A stretch of DNA of 64,000 bases from Pyxicephalus adspersus (Eukaryota; Chordata; Amphibia; Anura; Pyxicephalidae): the NCBI RefSeq assembly GCF_032062135.1, contig NC_092864.1, positions 21,377,073 to 21,441,072 of the forward strand, in the 5' to 3' direction. Positions within the stretch are counted from its first letter, which is position 1. Every line of letters begins with the position of its first letter. Below the pieces are notes generated by a model, which worked only from the letters and a program-made list of their open reading frames with translations, made no database searches and was not told where the DNA came from. Shown piece after piece: positions 11,567 to 23,044 of the stretch. Made by a program: the position numbers and the translations under genes.

Positions 11567-12285
11567 GAATAAAAAATACTAAAAGATTTAAATCCAAAAA
11601 ATTATTAGTAGAAGTTGATGATTGGCAAGGATGATAGCAGACAACATTTGCCCAAAGATGGGCATTTAAAATCCTTTAAAACACTCAAATTAATTTTTTT
11701 TCTAGTTTGAACTAGAACTTTGAAGGTTTGCAAGCAACCAGAGTTACTTCTGATAAAAAAGTGCAAAGTTTATTGTGTGATTTTTCAGGTTTATATTGAC
11801 ACTGAAGTTTGTGCCTGCTGGTATACAGCCATGTTTGTTATTGAATATTGCATAATGCGATGAGTTTCATTTATTGAAAATCTCTAATCACAGCAAAACT
11901 ATAAAAGTAATTATGCAATGAGAAAAGCTACTTGGTGCTGCGTTCTGTATTTTATAAACAACACAATATTAATTACCCACCAGACAAAGGATTAAAAAGC
12001 AAAAAAGTCCCCATAATATGAATACTCAAGTAAGGCAACTACCAAATGAGAGACACACTTTGTAAAACCACTGAAATAGTGGGCTAATGATTGCTCATAA
12101 AATGGAGCAATCTAAAAAGGCAGGAAGTTTCTGTGGTACAAAGTATATTAAAACATCAAAAAAATGTTATTGATGTTATTCATGAAAATTAATTTGCCAC
12201 ATAAAAGACATACGTTTGTAAATACAACTTCCTGAGTCAGTCCACAAAAGGCATAAGGGTCACATATTTAAATCAGATATTCGCT
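11567..12285. other. Intergenic stretch, no gene seen
   Basis: AT-rich sequence, no supported feature. Confidence 0.55.
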
Positions 12286-12289
12286 TTAA

Positions 12290-12329
12290 CCCAAAGCGTT
12301 TCACAAGAAGAAACTCGCTTCCTCAGGGG
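12290..12329 (-). repeat. Recurring stem-loop motif, copy 2
   Basis: On the minus strand: CCCCTGAGGAAGCGAGTTTC, a TTCTTGT loop, then GAAACGCTTTGGG. AAGC/GCTT and GTTTC/GAAAC pair, giving the clearest hairpin of the set. See 2116, 20638, 34664 and 49491. Confidence 0.6.
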
Positions 12330-12904
12330 AAGGAGAAATATCACATTGGTTTTTCAAGAGACTTTTGTTGCTAAATAGAATAACATGAAATAACAATATA
12401 TAAGAGACTTAACAAAGACAAAAAAACAAAACAAAACACTAGACATTATGACCAATATCTTCTCATACATACCTTTTGCTCCTGGTTGGAGAAATTTGCA
12501 CTCAACTGCTGGTAAGATATTTTGAGTGCTAGACAAGTTACTGCAACATATTATATGAAGTCATTCCATTGGTCATTCTGTTTTAAGATGACCAGTAGAT
12601 CCAGATTTAAAGGTACCTTAATGTGCATGTGAATTTTAGCTTTTGTTTTAGAAGTCAAGTCATTCCAACCCACAACACTTTCCCCTTTAATGTATAAGTG
12701 GTCTTACTGGCCAATAAGATGATAAGAGGGGCAGCTCCTTGGGTAACGTTTGCCTATGCTCAGTGGTAGCATCCAGTTTTTCATTAACAGTTACTGCTAT
12801 TTCTGCTTATGAATTTTTTTCATCATATTTGCTAACATTCTCTAGAATGTAAAGGTTCAGAACACAAGCATAGCACCAGCACATTATGATATTAGATTTA
12901 AGAC
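12330..12904. other. Intergenic stretch, no gene seen
   Basis: No supported feature. A CAAAACAAAACA run lies near 12425-12440. Confidence 0.5.
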
Positions 12905-13200
12905 CAGATATAAGTAATTCAATCGATTCCAGGAATCCTGCAGTTTAGCAGTGGCTCAGCGTGATTTCCATCTCAGAGTTATAGCTATGATTTTCCAATA
13001 ATGTATATTCATCTTCATTAATGATCTGTTAACATGCAGCTTCTGTCTTTCAATATTCCAAATGTATTAAAATATTGGAGCTATTTAGAGCCTCTTAAAC
13101 TGCCATATACGCTAACTATCTCATTAGTAAACACAGCCATTGTGAGCTGAATAAAAAACATCTCACAACCTGTAAAAGAAATAGATGGCTATCGCTAAAA
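12905..13200. promoter_or_regulatory. Candidate conserved non-coding element A
   Basis: Unique-looking, with no repeat signature and no open frame. It carries several homeodomain-type TAAT cores, for example CTTCATTAATGATCTGTTAAC near 13014-13034 and CTCATTAGTAAAC near 13120. This texture is typical of vertebrate developmental enhancers. Conservation cannot be tested from the window, so this is a guess from composition only. Confidence 0.25.
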
Positions 13201-13894
13201 TAAATTATGAAATTCTTTGATGAAAGCAGGATGAATTCCACCAAAGGTGGGACAAAGCTGCTTCGAATAAATGTGCTTAATACATAGGCATTATTATTAT
13301 TTTTTATTATACCTTAATAATATTCTTCATCAGAGATAGGTGAATCTGCTATGGTTCTATTTGTTAAAGGTTTGATGAAACTTGTTTAATGTTTGCCAAA
13401 CCTGAACCTAGCACTGAACTGCATTGAAATCTTTGAGGAGTAAATCCAACATCAATGACATAGTAAAAGTCCTTTAGTGAAATAATAACACAAATACATT
13501 CCAACTTCATGATAAAATTATGTCCTCCAATGTAAGTCTACATCAGTCTTGTCATACATGACATGCATGAAGCATTGTAAGGCAACATGAACTACAACTA
13601 ATTTTTATTTTACACTATGTTCAATGCAATCTTGCTGACCATAGTTCAAAAGTTGACCATAGTACTGCATTGCATTATAGTTTAAAAATGTATCTTGGCT
13701 AAATCCAGTATAATTTTGTTGGGTCCAACTAACTTTTAAAAGTCACAAAGCAGCTCCACATTGGGCAATTGTCTTTTTTTCTTGTGCTTATTACAAAACA
13801 ATTCCAATAGTACAATGGTACATTAAACAAACTAAAAGGGAGCAAATTAGGAAAGTCTATTGTAGTATAATTTAAATACACTTTATTACTGAAC
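13201..13894. other. Intergenic stretch, no gene seen
   Basis: Contains a TTATTATTATTTTTTATTAT patch near 13290-13310. Otherwise no supported feature. Confidence 0.5.
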
Positions 13895-14035
13895 CTACAT
13901 AGTTACAAAGCAGTTAGGTTGAAAAAAGGCATTAGTCTATCAAGTTCAACCACTAGGGAAATAAATATATCCCAAATAAAAACCCTATATAGTTAATCCA
14001 GAGGAAGGCAAAAAAACCTTCACGTCTTACCTTGC
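13895..14035. repeat. Fragment of dispersed repeat (TTAGGTTGAAAAAAGGCATT type)
   Basis: The run ATAGTTACAAAGCAGTTAGG, TTGAAAAAAGGCATTAGTC and ATCAAGTTCAACCACTAGGG, then CCCTATATAGTTAATCCAGAGG, matches a frog dispersed repeat I recall only in outline, possibly LINE- or SINE-derived. No ends can be drawn. Confidence 0.45.
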
Positions 14036-14414
14036 ACAGGCTCATCTCTAGCACTGAAATAGCTAAGATTGATTTCACTGCACAAAACTAGAAGACTCAG
14101 AATGTCAGATCAAAGCCCACATGATTTCCTACATGGTGGACCTCTGGCATAATTAAGCCCTCTCTTCTCCAGCTTGACTTTCTTTGGGCCGCCCTTTTTA
14201 TTACTTGAATTTCATGAAGGTTCACCATCACTTGTGGGTGTTACTTAGTGTACTCTGCATGTGAATAGTGCTGTGATGTTATCAGGAAACTATATTTTTA
14301 ATACCCCAATGACCTCCCTACCAGCCATGATCCACCTGCATTGTACAGAGAAGTGCAGAAAAGTAAATATATGCCTGGAGCTGAGCAAGTGAGGGAGTGT
14401 AAGAGGAAGGCCTA
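14036..14414. other. Intergenic stretch, no gene seen
   Basis: No supported feature. Confidence 0.5.
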
Positions 14415-15097
14415 CATGACTGGGTGAACAGGGAAGAACACAGGCAAGGGTTAAAAAGTTGTTTTGGGGTGCCAGAAAGTTTAGTTGGTGGTTTGGTAAA
14501 GGGCAGAGTTAGGGTTGGAGGGGAGGTAATAATGGTAAAGTGGTCAGAGAAAGGAGGTCAAAGAAAGGTCAGACAGGGCAGTGATAGTTTCCCACCATCA
14601 CTTCCTTGAGTTTTAGAAATGTTCTTGTGTGTGAGGGGTTGCTGGCATTTTTAGAAGAATATTGGGTTGTAAGTTGAGGTCCTTGAAGGCAGGGTTGTTT
14701 TGGTGTCGGTAACAATGGGGTTGGGGGCCCATCCTTAATGTGTAGTCTCCTGAGTGATGTGAGCAAGACTGAGGTTATCAGTTTGATTTGGGATAGTCTA
14801 CGGGTATTAACATTGTTCCTGAGCTGGGTTGTAGTGTGGCTGGGAGTAGTAATGTCAGGATGGTGCAAATCCAAAGCTGGTGTGGTGGATCCCTTTGAGA
14901 AATTGCAATCTGTGTTAACTTTATTTCAATGTAGGTAACTTTTTTATTTATATTTTGGGGGTTATATGCTAATAAAATGCTATGTGTGTTAACAGGAGGC
15001 CTGCAGACCACTTGTCCAAGAACTATGTCTGGCTCATTGGGGTAGATGAGGGGTGGGAAAAGGTTGAAAAGGGGCCTATGAGACTCCTACAGTCATA
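14415..15097 (+). mobile_element. CATGACTG-bounded retroelement-like repeat, copy 2
   Basis: Begins CATGACTGGG and closes with CAGTCATAATG, the inverse of the start with small decay. Shared with copy 1, in the same order: a purine-rich head ending in GGGTTAAAAAGTT, then TGAGGTCCTTGAAGG, GAGCTGGGTTGTAGTGTGG and GCTAATAAAATGC near 14969. Open frames on both strands (for example 14569-14874 minus) are not conserved between copies and carry no motif. Retroelement class is uncertain; a DIRS-like terminal region is my best guess. Confidence 0.5.
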
Positions 15098-15699
15098 ATG
15101 TATAAAATATCACATGGAAAATTTCAATTCATAAATATCAGACGCATATTGATCTTGACAATGGGAGGCACCAGAAGGAACCAGGGTGGGAAATATATTA
15201 GTAAATTAAATTTCATGTTAACAAAGTTAAAAGACTAGAAGTAAAGTTGTCCTTTAAATTAAAAAAAGACAAAGGGTAGTGATATCCAACTGCTAAGCAA
15301 ACCATTGAAGAAATAAGAAGAACAATCAGAGGAGACATAAAGTTAATCACGTTTGATACCAGAGAAAGAGAAAGTGTAATTGATAGAGATGAGTTAACAT
15401 TAAAGATATGAAAGGCATATGAAGATTGCAGATGAAAGCGGACAGGAAGATGCTAACATATCAGAAGATAATGTCTTTCTGGCAGAAAGAGATCGCAGAT
15501 AACTACAAGTGCTTCTGATCAGCAAGGATGTAAGGAGCAGATCTGTCTGAATGATGTCACGGCGCTGAGAATACAGAAAAAAAATAAGTGAAATAAACCT
15601 CAAGTTTAGAATTCCAATTTAGAAAAATGTTAATAGGGAGACTGATTTGAAGGCTTTTTAAATGTTTTGACACTGAAACTCACCAGGGGGGTGTAACAA
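15098..15699. other. Intergenic stretch, no gene seen
   Basis: Purine-rich but without terminal repeats or a coding signature. Confidence 0.5.
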
Positions 15700-16160
15700 G
15701 CTCTGACAGCACTTTTTTTCTATGTTAATGCGCTTTACTGAGTGAAGCGTTGTTTACTGTAAAAATGTCTGTTTATGCAAATAGCGTTCTTTGCACTTCG
15801 GTTCGGAAGTTATGAAATTCATCCATTCTAGGTTTAGCATTCCAAAAAATGATATTTTTTTCAAAAATCTTTTTTTTTCTTTTTATTCTTTTTAAGCTCA
15901 GCTTTAACTCAACAGTTCTTTAACAGCTTTCAAGTGCCAGCTTACATATTTTAACATTTACAGTTAATTTGGGTGGTGTGTAGGCAACTGCCTGGCAGCG
16001 CGTCTGTTGTAAATTTAGCCCCGTGTTTAGAAGAGGTTTGGCATCGTTCTGCTTTCTAAATGTTTGCACAGCAAAGACGGCAAAGAAAGATTGCAAACTA
16101 GGGTAGAGTTTTCATTAAGAGCGTTAAATAGTTTATGGCCTTGTAAATAAAAACGTGTTT
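15700..16160. promoter_or_regulatory. Candidate conserved non-coding element B with octamer site
   Basis: Unique-looking stretch without repeat signature or open frame. It holds a perfect octamer ATGCAAAT (15775-15782), the binding word of POU-domain factors, within TTTATGCAAATAGCG. Nearby are CpG-containing words that would normally have decayed in this AT-rich setting (AATGCGCTTTACTG, CTTCGGTTCGG, GGCAGCGCGTCTG). This combination suggests selection on a regulatory element, but no comparison is possible here. Confidence 0.3.
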
Positions 16161-16374
16161 TTTTTTTTCCAAAGTGGTTTAACTTCTGAACATGACTGCA
16201 TGTCCTGGATTTTTAAAGGTAAGGTTCCAGAAGTTGAAGAAAGACTCAACTTTTTTGAAATGATATAATTTATACAAGACATGAAGAAGTATGTGTATAG
16301 TGTTCAGTTGATTTGAAACTGGCTGATTAAAGTTAAAAGAGATCTAGAGTCACAGTCCACACAAATAATAGTAC

Positions 16375-16565
16375 AAAATCCTAAACTTCCTGGTCCAAAA
16401 AAAAAGTATAATGTTTAGTTGGACTGCCTTTAGCTTTGATTACGGCCCACATCCTCCAGGGTGTCATTCTAAAAAGTTCATGCAATGTTACATTTATTTT
16501 CGTGCAGAGTTTCATTAATTTTTCTCCAAGATCTTGTACTGGATGATGGACAAGTTGGATGATTA
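16375..16565 (-). pseudogene. Tc1-like transposase, C-terminal fragment (dead)
   Basis: Read on the minus strand, about 16418-16548 encodes QDLGEKLMKLCTKINVTL followed by HELFRMTPWRMWAVIKAKG and SPTKH. This is the closing segment of Tc1/mariner-family transposases: a helix, an SMPRR-like M-x-x-R block, a VI-A-K-G block and a T-K-Y/H end. The catalytic DDE region is missing. Downstream in this orientation (toward 16375), GGACCAGGAAGTTTAGGATT would be the 3' terminal region. Upstream is truncated. A decayed relic without function. Confidence 0.75.
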
Positions 16566-16570
16566 TATGA

Positions 16571-17090
16571 TACCCCCCACAAAATAAAAAATAAACACAA
16601 TTTTTCTATATACAAATCTCAGAACATAGTGCAAATCTAAGTAGCTGAATAATTTTTCGTCTGTACTGGTATGGTTCCATCAGAAACTTTTTTTCTGAAT
16701 TATTGTAGGACTATGAAGATTGTAGTTGTTCCCCTCCCAGCAATTCCTGAACCCTTGGCTCTAGCCTAATGTTGCCTTGTGGATGATCCAAATAAAAACT
16801 GAAGTACCTACTTTTGCCTGAAAAAAGAAAGAATACATTGACTTCAATAAAACCTAGGGCACAAAATGTGATTGTCACTGCTAATTTTCAAAACAGTAAA
16901 CAACAGAAAGCCAATAAATTTAACGTGACTAAAAAAAACCATGGTATGTAATTTTTAAACATTTATTTATTGGAAGACAGCATAAAATCGCATGAGCTCA
17001 GCCTGTTTATCTGTTTTTTTCTCTTTTAACAGGTTAAAATATGTTGTACTTTTGAGTTGGGTTAGTCACCTATTGTTGCATTATTGTTGA
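16571..17090. other. Intergenic stretch, no gene seen
   Basis: No supported feature. Confidence 0.5.
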
Positions 17091-17192
17091 CCAGCAGTAG
17101 ATGACATAGTATCCTCATGTAAAGTGTGTAACAAACTCTATTAATAAGTTGGTATACATGTTACATGAGAACACAGTGCCATCTGATAGCGT
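17091..17192. repeat. Foldback repeat, CTCATGTAAAGTGTGTAACA family, copy 1
   Basis: Arms TCCTCATGTAAAGTGTGTAA and TTACATGAGAACACAGTGCC fold back on each other around an ATTAATAA centre. The left arm recurs almost identically at 51204-51262, and a complete foldback recurs at 51443-51555. Non-coding MITE-like repeat. Confidence 0.7.
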
Positions 17193-17409
17193 AACTGAAG
17201 TATAAGCTAATATTTTTTTCTTGGCATTTTCAGTTAAAAAAATGTAAAGTTTGTGGTGTAGTTTGGAGTGTATATGGTACAACTTCTATGAAACAATCCA
17301 CTTTTGTACATACGAACGGTAGTCTAATCAAATGTTTACACAAGATTGCTTGGGATTAAAAATCAACTTGCGAGAGATAGGTTATTTGCTTTTCTTCAAA
17401 TAATTGTTC
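17193..17409. other. Spacer, no gene seen
   Basis: No supported feature between the foldback and the SINE fragment. Confidence 0.5.
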
Positions 17410-17530
17410 TTAGACTACATTAATGACATATGACAATGACATTAGATTGGGAGCCCCTTTGAGGGACAGTTAGTGGCAAGTCTCTGAACTTTTTAAAGCA
17501 CCACATAATATATCAGTGCTATATAACTAC
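17410..17530 (+). repeat. SINE 3' fragment
   Basis: ATTAATGACATATGACAATG, GATTGGGAGCCCCTTTGAGG and GACAGTTAGTGGCAAG, closing with TATCAGTGCTATATAACTAC. This is the 3' half of the tRNA-derived SINE seen more completely at 45565-45855. The 5' head is lost. Confidence 0.7.
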
Positions 17531-17654
17531 TAGCTAAAAATGTGTGATGTGGCAGAACTGTTTCATTTGTATAGCCTGTAGATGGTTTTTAGAGTGCATT
17601 GTGATAAGTTATGAATAGCTCTGATATTCCTAATAAGTAAAAGGATGTATTTCA

Positions 17655-18748
17655 TTGACTAGGACGATTTCCTTGAGAATACAAAATAGAAATAATTACC
17701 TATTTCGCTCAACATATACTTCTCACAATACTTCTCACAGAATCCCAGTAGCAATGAAAGAAATGCTTGCAAACAAGCTTGACAGAGTGGAAACACTTGG
17801 AGTAATTGTCAATGCTGACAAGTGCACAGAAAGAGAACATTTATTGGTCATGGTTGACAAAGCAGACATAGGTGAGCTTCAGATTTGCCCGGACCCTAAA
17901 GACTTAAATAAGACTGTAAAGTGCCTACACTAGAAGATAGAGCCAACAATTTGGCAATGCCATGTCAAAAAAGAATTAAACAAGGATTGTTACATTTTTT
18001 TTCACATTTTGCATACCACAAACATTGTCCACGATACCAGCACATCATTGGCAGGTCTCAAAGCAGTCTTCTGTTGTATTCTGTTGTCTTCTGTTTTAGA
18101 ATTCTAAAAAATAATTTGACTCAAAATTAAAAACCTTTCATAAAATATCTATAAACAAGCTGGCTATTCAAAACTGAAAAATGCTGATTTTTTCAGTGGA
18201 AATTTAAACAAATGACAAAAAATAAAAAAATCATATTGTTGAAACATTTGAAGTTACAAGTTTTGGTTAATTATGCCAAGCAAGGACATTGAGACAGCCA
18301 TTACCAGCCATTCCCAGGCATCCCAATTTAATTTTTATGCAGTAAACCTCAATGTTTGACAAATGCTTTTTCAGAAGAGAAAAAACAACCACGTGGCAAC
18401 AGGTAGCAATATGTTGCTCCTAGGAACTGCATTGCAATCCACCATAGCCATCTGAAAGCGTGTGCACAAAATGTTGAATGGGAGTGGTCGGGAGCCCTGT
18501 TAAGTCTGCAGTCAATCACAAGTCCTAAATGGCCTTTAGCCACAATACATTGTTTTCAATGGAATCACAGACCAAACCAAATCAAATATAAATCACAAAC
18601 CTATAGAAATATTCACAAAGAGGGATTTTACATTTGCCCAAGCTGTGTTACAAAAGAATGATGGTTCACCTACAAAAATTTGAAATTACACTGACTTTTA
18701 AGTATGGGAGTAGGATATTGGTTGCTGATACCATAAGCAGAATAGCAC
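17655..18748 (+). pseudogene. Ty3/gypsy-type pol relic: reverse transcriptase and RNase H part
   Basis: Decayed retrotransposon polyprotein. From 17736 the frame reads HRIPVAMKEMLANKLDRVE, then ETLGVI and CPDPKDLNKTVK, the opening of a gypsy-class reverse transcriptase (the P-V-x-x-x-E-x-x LD..GVI block, then R/L-x-C-x-D-P-x-DLN). Near 17929 the homology jumps to another frame with PTLEDRANNLA. The catalytic FxDD region is not recognisable in the decayed 18.0-18.6 kb part. From 18634 a third frame gives RMMVHLQKFEITLTFKYGS and ADTISR, the end of the RNase H domain (LQ.Y...L.Y..G....AD.LSR). At least two frameshifts and missing catalytic residues make it non-functional. It continues as integrase at 19300, after a MITE insertion. 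A host gene is very unlikely. Confidence 0.82.
18352..18545 (-). repeat. Dispersed repeat with CCACTCCCATTCAA core, copy 1
   Basis: On the minus strand it reads GGCTAAAGGCCATTTAGGAC ... CTCCCGACCACTCCCATTC, closely matching the plus-strand copy at 31030-31150 (CTCCCAACCACTCCCATTC). It lies within the decayed pol interval, so it is probably a later insertion. The minus-strand frame over it is not a gene. Confidence 0.5.
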
Positions 18749-18752
18749 TTAA

Positions 18753-19265
18753 AGCATACCTAAACTCGCAGACACCTCTTTTTTTTAAAGTAAATCATTT
18801 TTTTGTTAGTGTTGCTATAAGTGCAGCACGGCCCCCTTAATTCTCGATTGCCTAGGCGATCAAGAATGAATGGAAGTGCAAAGTCTCCTGGGATACCTAC
18901 ATCATGCATACCAGAAGGCTCTTGGCTGCTCCTTTTGTGCATACCTGAGCAAATCTCTAGCATGTGCAGAAGGAGCCCTTTCATCAATAGGGAAAAAAAA
19001 TCCAAATCCCATGCATGTGCAGTAAAATCGGCAAGTTTTTTCCCAATCTACGCCATCCGATCTCGCACAGTGAGAGATCGGGTGACGTAGGAAGAAGAAC
19101 GCGGAAGAGGAGTGGAGAAGATGGCGGCGCCTGGCACTCTCTCTATGCACATCCAAAGACGGATACCGGGACAGCGCGGAATCCAATAGAAGAAACCTCC
19201 CGACAGAAAGACTAATCTGTGGGATTAAAAGTGTGATTTTATTGCTTTTTTTTTTGTTTTTTGTA
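18753..19265. mobile_element. TTAA-flanked T2/Kolobok-like MITE, copy 1, inserted in the pol relic
   Basis: Left end CTTAAAGCATACCTAAACTC, with target TTAA at 18749-18752. Internal blocks CTCCTGGGATACCTACATCA, CGCACAGTGAGAGATCGGGT, GAAGATGGCGGCGCC and CCTCC near 19196 match the copy at 36811-37226 in order. The right end is eroded around 19255-19265. TTAAAG ends with TTAA duplication are the hallmark of T2/Kolobok MITEs described in Xenopus. The element splits the gypsy relic, so it is younger than the retroelement insertion. The five overlapping frames in it are artefacts of its GC-rich interior. Confidence 0.75.
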
Positions 19266-19299
19266 TAGAATATATATTAAATTATAGCAGTTTTATTAT

Positions 19300-19870
19300 A
19301 GATGACTTGCAAAAATCCATGAAAATCCAATTACTGAATTAATAAAAAAGCAAGTCACAGATATATTCTACTGGCCAATATGTAACGATGACAAAATGGT
19401 GCTAAATCTTATGTTCCTACATTCAGTACGATTTGAGTTATGTCAGATATTTTTGTGATAAACAATGCAAACTGTATTGTGAACTATTACAGATTTTTTT
19501 TAACATTTACACCATGTTAACAATTTAAACAATTTGTTTTAGATATGGCTTTCCAGTAGTTTGGTTTGGATAATGGTACTTAAGATTATGATACTTTGAA
19601 AGTACAACTTCCAGTAAGAACTATTCACAACCAAACAAACAAATCAAGAGAATGTTTCAAAAAGCCAAAGCAAAGTGGAGAAAATCAATACATTGTCACG
19701 CTGGAGTACAGGAATATACTTGTTGACGGCAGAGGATCACTTACTTTACTGCTCTTGAGCCAGAAGCGGCATTTCAGTCTATGGCAAACAACTGTTTGAA
19801 AACTCATTATATTCTACCTGCCCTAGTTAAACAGAAACAGAACAAACAAAAGTTTACCTAAAACCAAAAA
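19300..19870 (+). pseudogene. Ty3/gypsy-type pol relic: integrase part
   Basis: Continuation of the same dead polyprotein. At 19345-19395 the frame gives KKQVTDIFYWPICNDDK, the segment before the CxxC of the integrase zinc-binding domain (R-x-x-V-x-WPGM...DI). At 19541 RYGFPVVWFG is the loop before the core-domain D-N-G-x-x-F block. From 19596, SRECFKKPKQSGENQYIVTL followed by EYRNI and GRGS corresponds to the helix after the catalytic glutamate (AKK..G..P..ALL.YRNTP..G.GS). In-frame stops occur (for example TAA after WFG), the usual catalytic residues cannot be placed and frames change. Dead relic. Confidence 0.75.
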
Positions 19871-20637
19871 GTCTGGAAGTGTATTTTTTTCTCTTTCCAG
19901 GGTATCATTTAACTAATCTTTTGGTTGAAACAAACCCCCTTTCAACCCCCCCCCCCCCTCCTATTTCCTAGACACTTGCAATTGGTTGTTCAACAATTGG
20001 GTCTTTTAAGCATTCAAAAAATGTGTTGACACCAGTACAAGAGAATTGTTGGAGATTGTCCACTCCAAACATTCTTTGGTGCTGAATCGGCAGCCTTTCA
20101 CACCTGAAAACTATGCTAGCAAAGGATCTGGACAACAGATTTAGGTGAATATATCTTGCTTCAAAAATGAAGGTGGGTTAGTAAGTAAAGGTGGTTGGAG
20201 ATGGTGAAAGTTTCAAAAAGTAAACAATTCAAAGCATCACCCTTTTGTAGCCCATGTCTGGTGGATGTTGACTCAAATAAACATATGGTATCTGGATGCA
20301 AATTGAGATTGTTTTGTTAAATCTGTTAAATAACTGCAAATAATCCCTGGTTATTCTGCCAATAATCCCATGCACTGTTTTTTTTTTATCCCAGGCAATG
20401 GTACCAGCCCTGTAACTTAAATTATGGAACTGTGATGGTATGGTGCCACATCCAATTTTACTATAGATAGTATACTTTTACACACTTTTTTTAGCGTTTC
20501 CAAGCACCTATCATCAGATGTATATCCTCATCAAAAGTATTATAATGAAAACATAATTTATTCAAACCCTTAAGAAATATACATTTATAAACAAACATTG
20601 AACATATAAAACATACATTTTAGTCTCATTAATCTTT
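19871..20637. other. Intergenic stretch, no gene seen
   Basis: Apart from the poly-C tract, no supported feature. TTTATCCCAGGCAATGGTAC near 20388 resembles TTTATCCCAGGCAATAGTAT near 20981, hinting at an unresolved repeat. Confidence 0.45.
19940..19962. repeat. Poly-C tract
   Basis: Uninterrupted run of about 13 C inside a C-rich stretch. Prone to length error in sequencing. Confidence 0.8.
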
Positions 20638-20668
20638 CAACGCATTTCACAGGATAGGCTTCTTCGGG
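20638..20668 (-). repeat. Recurring stem-loop motif, copy 3 (weak)
   Basis: Minus strand: CCCGAAGAAGCC, spacer, GTGAAATGCGTTG. Both flanking words match the motif at 49491, but the arms pair poorly. Confidence 0.5.
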
Positions 20669-23044
20669 AAAAAAATTATGATACTGGAACGTCCAGGTTT
20701 AAATCATATGCTTCATGTTTAATAGAAGATAATTTAACCGGTGCCCCCTTCATGATGGAAAGTCACATAGAGCAAGACAGAAAGCGCAGGGCCCATAGAT
20801 AAGCCGAGGGATGTAATATTTTGTACTGAATAATTAGTTGGTCATGAGATGCCTCAATAGGGATTCTGGTTGTAATTTATTTTATTACTGTTTTTAGTAG
20901 ACGCAATGGCATAAATAGTTTTCCATCTCCAAGATCCTACTTCACTCTCCCAAAAGAAAGTCCATGACGAGTCAAATGTTTTATCCCAGGCAATAGTATC
21001 GGCCATGCCCAGTAAAATACTGAACACCTTCCCTATGTTATGGAGATTACAAGAGAAGGAGGTGGCTTGTTGTCCCAACACAACTACCGTCCTGGAGGAG
21101 CAATGAAATAAAGTGTCAAGATTTCTTCCAAAAGGAACAGGAGGGAGACCGGCATTGGCAGCATACACTGAATAGCCAGAGATGTGTTAAATGTTTTTTT
21201 TTTCTCAAACACACTGCAACCTACCCTAAAACACACAGAGCAGTAAGCTATCTACAACTATATATAATAGACAGGAATATCAGGAGCAGGAACTGGGCTA
21301 GGACTTCAGAGGACAAGTGGCCAGAGCACCAACAAGGATTGAGGTCCAAGGATACAGATCCAATGCTAAGGCAGAGGGAGTTATGTGAAGCCAAAATATA
21401 TAGGCCTACTTTTAATGAGCCCCATGTTTAATGTAGTTACAAGCCCCCCCTCCCCCCCCTCCCCGGATGCCAATGGAAGTACATGCAAGTTGTGCTATAC
21501 CAGTGCCACCAGTAGGCTACCTAGGGAGCTGCAGGTTTCCTGACGTGGTGTATTACTGGCTGCTTTACCAGGAGAACACATGATAATAATATTTTAATAA
21601 TGTAATAATATACATATATTAATTTAATAAATATTTTAATATGATAATAAAAATAACTAATACTGTTTTCGTAATTCTCACGTCCTTGCTATTCTAGGCT
21701 GAAAGGCTTAGGTGGTACCTCCGACTAAAAAATGGACAAAAAGTTGCATAGGTAAAGATCAATAGAGATTAGTACAACATATATTAGAAAATGAGAGGTA
21801 ATCTCAAAGTATAGCTTCCTAAATTTTCCTTTCCATAGCACAATATACAGTTATAATTAATTATTTTTTCATGTTTATATTGCAGAAAAGATAATTACAG
21901 TTGTATTGCATCTAAATAATGCATGCATTTTTTGGAAAGATGAACATTACTCAATAAACACTTCATTATTTGTTTAATCACCATTTATTATTTATTTCTT
22001 ACAGAATGTGAAGCTCTTGTGTATTATTTTGTGTACACAGAACAAATGGAACTTATGTATAAACATTTTGTGAAAGGAGTATGAGTTACCATTATTGTTG
22101 AGACTAAGGAATTGCTTTGATTTTAGAGAGACTGCATGAAGGCTAGAATAGTACACTGGAACAACGTGTCCACTTGTATGCCTGGCTAAATTGACCTGGT
22201 CACCTACTTAATACAGGTTATAATCTGGTATTTTAAGTGCTTGCTTTCAGAGTTTTTCTTTTTTTACCAAATATCTAGTCAACACCGTGGCACAGAAACA
22301 CTGCCATTTAACATTCCTTTACCTTCCCAAAGGCTCTAGGAAGGCTTCCAGTATAGGCAGATCCTCTATTTTAGGGCCTCTTTAATTGTTGATGAATGAA
22401 TTATTAAAAAAAAACTTTACAATCTACTGCTGCCCTGAACATTCAATTACTAGGTTATATTTCTGCTGTTTGAAGTAGTTTCTAAAACAATCCATTTCTT
22501 TATTTGTGAAATGTAGACTTGCTTTATGTGTATTAGGTGGTTTCTTTGTATTGTATTTCACAAATTTGGTTTCCTAGCTGTCCTTATAATATAAGCAAAG
22601 CTAAGGCTGAGGCTTCTTTTATCCCTTGGAGACCCCATTATCAAGATATCTTGGTAGTATATTGTGACTCTCACATTCTTTTCCAGCTTTACTACCCAAT
22701 TATTTCCATAGTCTAGATCTCAAAAATCCATCCAGGGTGCATCATCATTTGGCTTTGTAGTGGCTTTGTCTGGTGGAAAGACCTAGCAGTTCTGATGGGG
22801 ATATTTTGTCACCAGAGTCTCCTAAGAAACTAAGCTGTGATTACATTTACTGGCAACCACACAAAGCTGAAGCAACTGTTTTGGAATTCACCCACATGCT
22901 AGGGAAGCTAAAGTAGTTTTGACATCTTTCACAGATCATCGAAAGGCTTCTACAAGTGCCGTTCCAGCTGAGAGGAGACCCCAGGAGAGTCTCAAAACTT
23001 TTGGCAGGATTACGTCTCTCAGAGGGGCAAGGAACCACAGGAAC
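20669..23044. other. Intergenic stretch, no gene seen
   Basis: The 104-codon minus-strand frame 20854-21168 has non-repetitive composition but no motif I recognise; I leave it uncalled. A C-rich run of CCCCCCCTCCCCCCCCTCCCC type lies at about 21444-21465, and AATAATAT-rich sequence at 21580-21660. Confidence 0.45.

Noticed and set aside
20854..21168. 104-codon minus-strand frame with non-repetitive residues
   Set aside because: I looked for transposase, reverse transcriptase and common host domains and recognised none. Left as intergenic.
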